In this document: positions 60,820-64,000 of the stretch, one piece after another
Layout of the letters: every line of letters starts with the position of its first letter
Position numbering within the stretch: position 1 is the first letter of the stretch
NCBI GenBank assembly: GCA_019637175.1
Contig: JAHBWD010000011.1
Location: 62,001-126,000, forward strand
From: Labilithrix sp.
GTDB taxonomy: Bacteria > Myxococcota_A > Polyangia > Polyangiales > Polyangiaceae
Length of the DNA stretch: 64,000 nucleotides
Direction: 5' to 3'
Translations under genes and position numbers: made by a program
Notes under the pieces: generated by a model
The model's input: the letters and a program-made list of their open reading frames with translations, nothing else
What the model was told of the DNA's origin: nothing
The model's database searches: none

Positions 60820-61799
60820 GGGGCGGCTGCGGCTGCGGCGGTCTCGCCCTGCCGCGGCACGGGCACGGCGCGGAGGATGTCGTCGATGCGCTCGTCGGCG
60901 GAGATCCCCTGGAGCTCCGCGTCGGGGTGGAGCATCACCCGGTGGCGGAGCACGGGCTTGGCCACCGGCTTGACGTCGTCGGGCGTGACGAAGTCGCGAC
61001 CTTCGCTCGCGGCGACGACCTGGGCGGCCTTCATCATCGCGATCGAGGCGCGGGGCGAGGCGCCGAGCTCGATCGCGCGATCCTCGCGGGTTCGCCGCGC
61101 GAGCTCGACGACGTAGCCGACGATCGCGTCGTCGACGCGCACGCGACGCGCGACGCCTTGCATGCCGACGATCTCCTCCGGCGTGGTGATCGCCGCGAGC
61201 GCACTGAGATCGGTCGGATCGAAGCCGGTCGCGTGGTTCTTCACGATCGTCTGCTCGACCTCGCGCGGAGGATCCGAGACCGTGAGCTTCATCAAGAAGC
61301 GGTCGAGCTGCGCCTCGGGCAGCGGATAGGTGCCCTGCGACTCGACGGGGTTCTGCGTCGCGACGACGATGAACGGCGCCGGGAGCGCGCGCGAGGTGCC
61401 GTCGACCGTCACCTGATGATCCTGCATCGCCTCGAGCAGCGCCGACTGGGTCTTCGCGGGCGCGCGGTTGATCTCGTCGGCGAGCAGGAGCTGACAGAAG
61501 ATCGGGCCGGGCACGAACGTGAACGTGCCGCTCTGGCGATCGTGGACGCTCGAGCCGGTGACGTCGCTCGGCATGAGGTCGGGCGTGAACTGGATGCGCT
61601 TGAAGCTCGCGCCCGACACGCGGGCGAACGTCCTCGCCACGAGCGTCTTGCCGAGGCCCGGCGCTCCCTCGATCAAGACGTGGCCTCCGGCGAGCGCCGC
61701 GACGAGGAGGCCGAACACGAGATCCTCCTGGCCGACGACGACCCGCGCCATCTGGGCGCGGATCCGTTCGAAGGTCATCTCGAAGCCTTCGGGCGTCAT
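60816..61799 (-). CDS. moxR: MoxR-family AAA+ ATPase
   Basis: 327 residues from ATG 61799 (GTG 61817 would add six). Walker A is G-A-P-G-L-G-K-T at 45-52, Walker B L-L-L-A-D-E-I-N at 104-111, sensor 1 in V-V-A-T-Q-N-P-V-E-S and an arginine finger region near P-L-P-E-A-Q-L-D-R-F. MoxR proteins are chaperone-like ATPases that help assemble protein complexes, usually together with a DUF58/vWA partner encoded next door, as here. Confidence 0.93.
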   Translation of the reverse strand: MTPEGFEMTFERIRAQMARVVVGQEDLVFGLLVAALAGGHVLIEGAPGLGKTLVARTFARVSGASFKRIQFTPDLMPSDVTGSSVHDRQSGTFTFVPGPIFCQLLLADEINRAPAKTQSALLEAMQDHQVTVDGTSRALPAPFIVVATQNPVESQGTYPLPEAQLDRFLMKLTVSDPPREVEQTIVKNHATGFDPTDLSALAAITTPEEIVGMQGVARRVRVDDAIVGYVVELARRTREDRAIELGASPRASIAMMKAAQVVAASEGRDFVTPDDVKPVAKPVLRHRVMLHPDAELQGISADERIDDILRAVPVPRQGETAAAAAAP

Positions 61800-61868
61800 C
61801 GCAGGCTTGCATAACACATCCCCTCTCGGGGCGGGCTCCGCGGCTCACGGTCCGATCGATTGTAGAAT

Positions 61869-61901
61869 GCAAGTCGTTCCACACATCAGCTCACGACTTG
61901 C
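61869..61901. promoter_or_regulatory. 9-bp inverted repeat upstream of the MoxR gene
   Basis: GCAAGTCGT at 61869-61877 and ACGACTTGC at 61893-61901 form exact arms around a 15-base spacer. It lies about 70 bases upstream of the MoxR start and about 70 bases downstream of the LamG lipoprotein stop (both minus strand). It could be the LamG terminator or a MoxR operator. Confidence 0.4.
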
Positions 61902-61973
61902 TTTCCGGCGCGGCGTGCAAGTGGACTGGTTTCCAGCACTTCGACACGCTCGGCGCTCTCCTCTTCTTCATGC

Positions 61974-62813
61974 TCAGAGGCGAGGGCACACCGTGGGCGT
62001 CGTCCAGATCGGCCGCGCCGCCGTGTCCGGGAAAGCGCCCAGCGTGCCGACGAGCGCTCCGTTCGAGCTCGCCGCGACGGTGCCCTCGCGCTCGGCGAAG
62101 TGCCACGTGCCGATCGTGTTCTCCTCCGCGTCGGGGAGCGGATACGCCGGCACGAAGTCGGCGTCGTAGCGCGCAGCCCTGCTCAGGCGCACCTCGTCGA
62201 TGAGCCCGCTGTAGGGATACACGTACGAGCTCGACGGCATGCCGAAGCGGAGCGGCCCCCCGAAGGGTTCGGCGGCAGGCCCGACCGCCGAGGTGCCGAC
62301 GCGCTTGCCGTCGACGTACACGCGCGCGTGCGACTTGCTCGGGTCGTAGACGCCGGCCACGTGATGCCAGACGTTGTACTCCAGTGTTCCCGTCGCGGTG
62401 GCCTTGATCCCGCCGCCTGCCGTCCCCGAGTAGATGCGGAGCTCGAGGCGATTGTCGACGAGCATGAGCACGTAGCCGTCGGCGGCGACGTGCGCGCTGT
62501 GCCCGATGATGTGCGACTCGTTTCCCGTCGTGGGATTGGGGAGAACCCACGCCTCGACCGTCAGGGCGCCGCCGGGATCGAGCATGGCGTTCGGGGGAAC
62601 TTCGACGAAAGAGGTGTTCGCGAACGACAGCGCGCCGTCGGAGCACGGGCCGGCCTCGCTGCCGCCGTCGACCTCGACGGACCCGTCGACGAGCGCGGCG
62701 TCGGCGTCGACGGGCGCCGACGCGTCGGCGGCCTCCCCTTCACCGGAGGTGAAAGGCGAGCAGCTCGCGAAGAGAGCGCTCGCGAGCACGAAGAGCCGCC
62801 CCGGGCCACGCAT
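61974..62813 (-). CDS. LamG-like (concanavalin A-like) lipoprotein
   Basis: 279 residues with lipobox L-F-A-S-C (Cys at about 18) and an Asp/Ala-rich spacer. The mature domain is a LamG/jelly-roll fold: L-T-V-E-A-W-V-L-P, H-H-V-A-G-V-Y-D-P-S, R-V-Y-V-D-G-K-R-V-G-T, and I-D-E-V-R-L-S-R-A. Such domains bind sugars or calcium at the surface. Convergent with no gene; the next plus-strand gene starts at 62902. Confidence 0.82.
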   Translation of the reverse strand: MRGPGRLFVLASALFASCSPFTSGEGEAADASAPVDADAALVDGSVEVDGGSEAGPCSDGALSFANTSFVEVPPNAMLDPGGALTVEAWVLPNPTTGNESHIIGHSAHVAADGYVLMLVDNRLELRIYSGTAGGGIKATATGTLEYNVWHHVAGVYDPSKSHARVYVDGKRVGTSAVGPAAEPFGGPLRFGMPSSSYVYPYSGLIDEVRLSRAARYDADFVPAYPLPDAEENTIGTWHFAEREGTVAASSNGALVGTLGAFPDTAARPIWTTPTVCPRL

Positions 62814-62901
62814 CGATCTTGGATCATAGCGCTTGGGCCACGGATTTCATCGGCCCGCGAACGGTACTCAACGCTGCGGGGCTGTACTAAGGTTCGCCGC
62901 G

Positions 62902-64000
62902 ATGGAAAAGGTGCGCACGCTCGTCGTCGGCGCAGGCATCACGGGGCTCGCCACGGCCGCCGCGCTCTCCGAGCGCGGCGATGACGACTACCTCGTGCTC
63001 GAGGCCGACGCCGAGATCGGGGGCTACTGCAAGACCGTCAAGAAGGAAGGGTTCGTCTGGGACTACTCGGGCCACTTCTTCCACTTCAAGCACCCCGAGA
63101 TCGAGGCCTGGCTCCGCGCGCGCATGCCCGGTCAGGAGATCCGCAAGGTCGAGAAGAGGTCGTTCATCGCGTACAAGGGCGCGTTCATCGACTTTCCGTT
63201 CCAGAAGAACATCCACCAGCTCCCGAAAGACGAGCTGATCGATTGCCTCTACGATCTCTACTTCGCGAACGAAGCGGGCGCGACCGACGACAGCTTCCAG
63301 GGGATGCTCTACGCGCGCTTCGGCCGATCCATCGCCGAAAAGTTCCTCATCCCCTACAACGAGAAGCTCTACGCGACCGATCTCGGCACGCTCGACAAAG
63401 ACGCGATGGGGCGCTTCTTCCCCCACGCGAACCTCACCGACATCATCCGCAACATGAAGGTCGCCGACAACGCGTCGTACAACGCCACCTTCACGTATCC
63501 CGCGGGCGGCGCGATCGAGTACGTCAGGGCGCTCGCGAGCGCGGTCGAGGCGGAGAAGATCCACACCGGCGAGCCGGTGCTCGACATCGACCTCGACGCG
63601 AAGACGGCGCGAACACCGAAGCGCACCGTGGCGTTCGAGCGCCTCGTCTCGTCGGCGCCGTTCAACCGCCTGCTCGCGACGGCGCACGTGCGCCACGACC
63701 CGTCGATGTTCTCGTGGAACAAGGTGCTCGTCTTCAACCTCGGCTTCGACAAGAAGGGGAAGAAAGACGTCCACTGGGTCTACTACCCCGACCGCGAGAT
63801 CGTCTTTTATCGCATAGGGTTCTACGACAACATCTTCGACGCCGATCGCCTGAGCCTGTACGTGGAGATCGGCTACGCCCGCGACGCCGTCGTCGACGTC
63901 GCCAGCGCGCGCGCGAACGTGCTGCGCGATCTGAAGAAGCTCGGCGTGATCGCCGATCACCAGCTCGTGGCCGAGCACTCGGTGATCATGGATCCGGCAT
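62902..64000 (+). CDS. FAD-dependent oxidoreductase / UDP-galactopyranose-mutase-like protein (truncated at right edge)
   Basis: 366 residues visible from ATG 62902; no stop before the window ends. The Rossmann motif V-V-G-A-G-I-T-G-L is at 8-16, then [12 protein letters not shown] at about 34-45, the glutamate-plus-GG pattern of UDP-galactopyranose mutases and related protoporphyrinogen-oxidase-like enzymes. The segment Y-S-G-H-F-F-H-F near 55 and the [11 protein letters not shown] stretch near 151-161 also fit this group. It could make a furanose sugar donor, in keeping with other envelope-glycan genes here. Confidence 0.85.
   Translation, partial: MEKVRTLVVGAGITGLATAAALSERGDDDYLVLEADAEIGGYCKTVKKEGFVWDYSGHFFHFKHPEIEAWLRARMPGQEIRKVEKRSFIAYKGAFIDFPFQKNIHQLPKDELIDCLYDLYFANEAGATDDSFQGMLYARFGRSIAEKFLIPYNEKLYATDLGTLDKDAMGRFFPHANLTDIIRNMKVADNASYNATFTYPAGGAIEYVRALASAVEAEKIHTGEPVLDIDLDAKTARTPKRTVAFERLVSSAPFNRLLATAHVRHDPSMFSWNKVLVFNLGFDKKGKKDVHWVYYPDREIVFYRIGFYDNIFDADRLSLYVEIGYARDAVVDVASARANVLRDLKKLGVIADHQLVAEHSVIMDPA

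Noticed and set aside
1..64000. CRISPR arrays, rRNA, tRNA, prophage, integrase or insertion sequence
   Set aside because: I looked for repeat-spacer patterns, conserved rRNA or tRNA blocks and transposase motifs and saw none. Short tandem repeats (20241, 56333, 60791) are within coding regions.

Overview
The window is 64 kb of very GC-rich, gene-dense bacterial chromosome. I infer a myxobacterium (Myxococcota, probably the Polyangia side). The clues are a protein ending in a MYXO-CTERM-type sorting tail (36693-37829), a C-terminal domain of the AgmX/PglI type behind an ECF sigma factor (2345-3844), lipoproteins with repeated D-V-D-C-G-G cysteine-rich segments ahead of a formylglycine-enzyme-like fold, and a very large number of predicted lipoproteins. 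No rRNA, tRNA, CRISPR array, insertion sequence or prophage gene was found.

Layout. 1-2.3 kb: the 3' end of a carbon-starvation transporter (CstA), a small membrane protein, a lipoprotein and an unlisted 55-residue basic protein. 2.3-4.5 kb: an ECF sigma factor translationally coupled to a membrane protein that is a candidate anti-sigma factor. 4.7-9.8 kb: a MacAB-like export operon made of an adaptor, an ATPase with its own membrane tail, and two homologous 409-residue permeases. 9.8-12.8 kb: a tail-anchored protein, a metallophosphoesterase, a lipoprotein and the tRNA t6A enzyme TsaC/Sua5. 13.0-18.7 kb: a four-gene operon (TolC-like channel, adaptor, C39-peptidase ABC exporter, second adaptor) suited to export of leader peptides. 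18.7-23.8 kb: a lipoprotein, then a RidA-like, MarR, enoyl-CoA hydratase, acyl-CoA dehydrogenase, flavin oxidoreductase operon that looks like acyl-CoA or aromatic-CoA catabolism. 23.7-24.6 kb: a two-gene nucleotidyltransferase module that looks like a toxin-antitoxin system. 24.6-30 kb: a small-conductance channel and three large surface lipoproteins, with a striking four-copy 11-bp repeat between two of them. 30.2-36.4 kb: a tight five-gene minus-strand operon (FAD oxidoreductase, DegT aminotransferase, GT2 glycosyltransferase, MurJ-type flippase, ATP-grasp ligase), probably for making and exporting a glycoconjugate. 36.7-44.0 kb: the MYXO-CTERM protein, TolA/TonB-like and TolB-like proteins, a beta-helix lipoprotein plus diheme cytochrome pair, and a second formylglycine-enzyme-like lipoprotein. 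44-48 kb: a large lipoprotein, a benzoate-CoA-ligase-like enzyme and a creatininase-family hydrolase. 48.1-49.6 kb: an AbiE-type toxin-antitoxin pair with its gene order reversed. 49.6-53.7 kb: several lipoproteins, DoxX and a cysteine hydrolase. 53.9-57.9 kb: a PlsB-like acyltransferase and a multi-S1-domain RNA-binding protein. 57.9-58.6 kb: a ribbon-helix-helix/PIN toxin-antitoxin pair with a clear operator. 58.6-62.8 kb: a lipoprotein, a DUF58/MoxR pair and a LamG lipoprotein. 62.9 kb to the end: a truncated FAD-dependent mutase- or oxidase-like protein.

How the genes work together. The window is dominated by envelope functions: export machines, flippase and sugar enzymes, and surface lipoproteins. 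Three small defence- or stability-type modules are spread among them. Neighbours are often coupled by 4-base overlaps (ATGA, GTGA), which defines the operons well. Function calls rest on motifs read by eye; no database search was possible.
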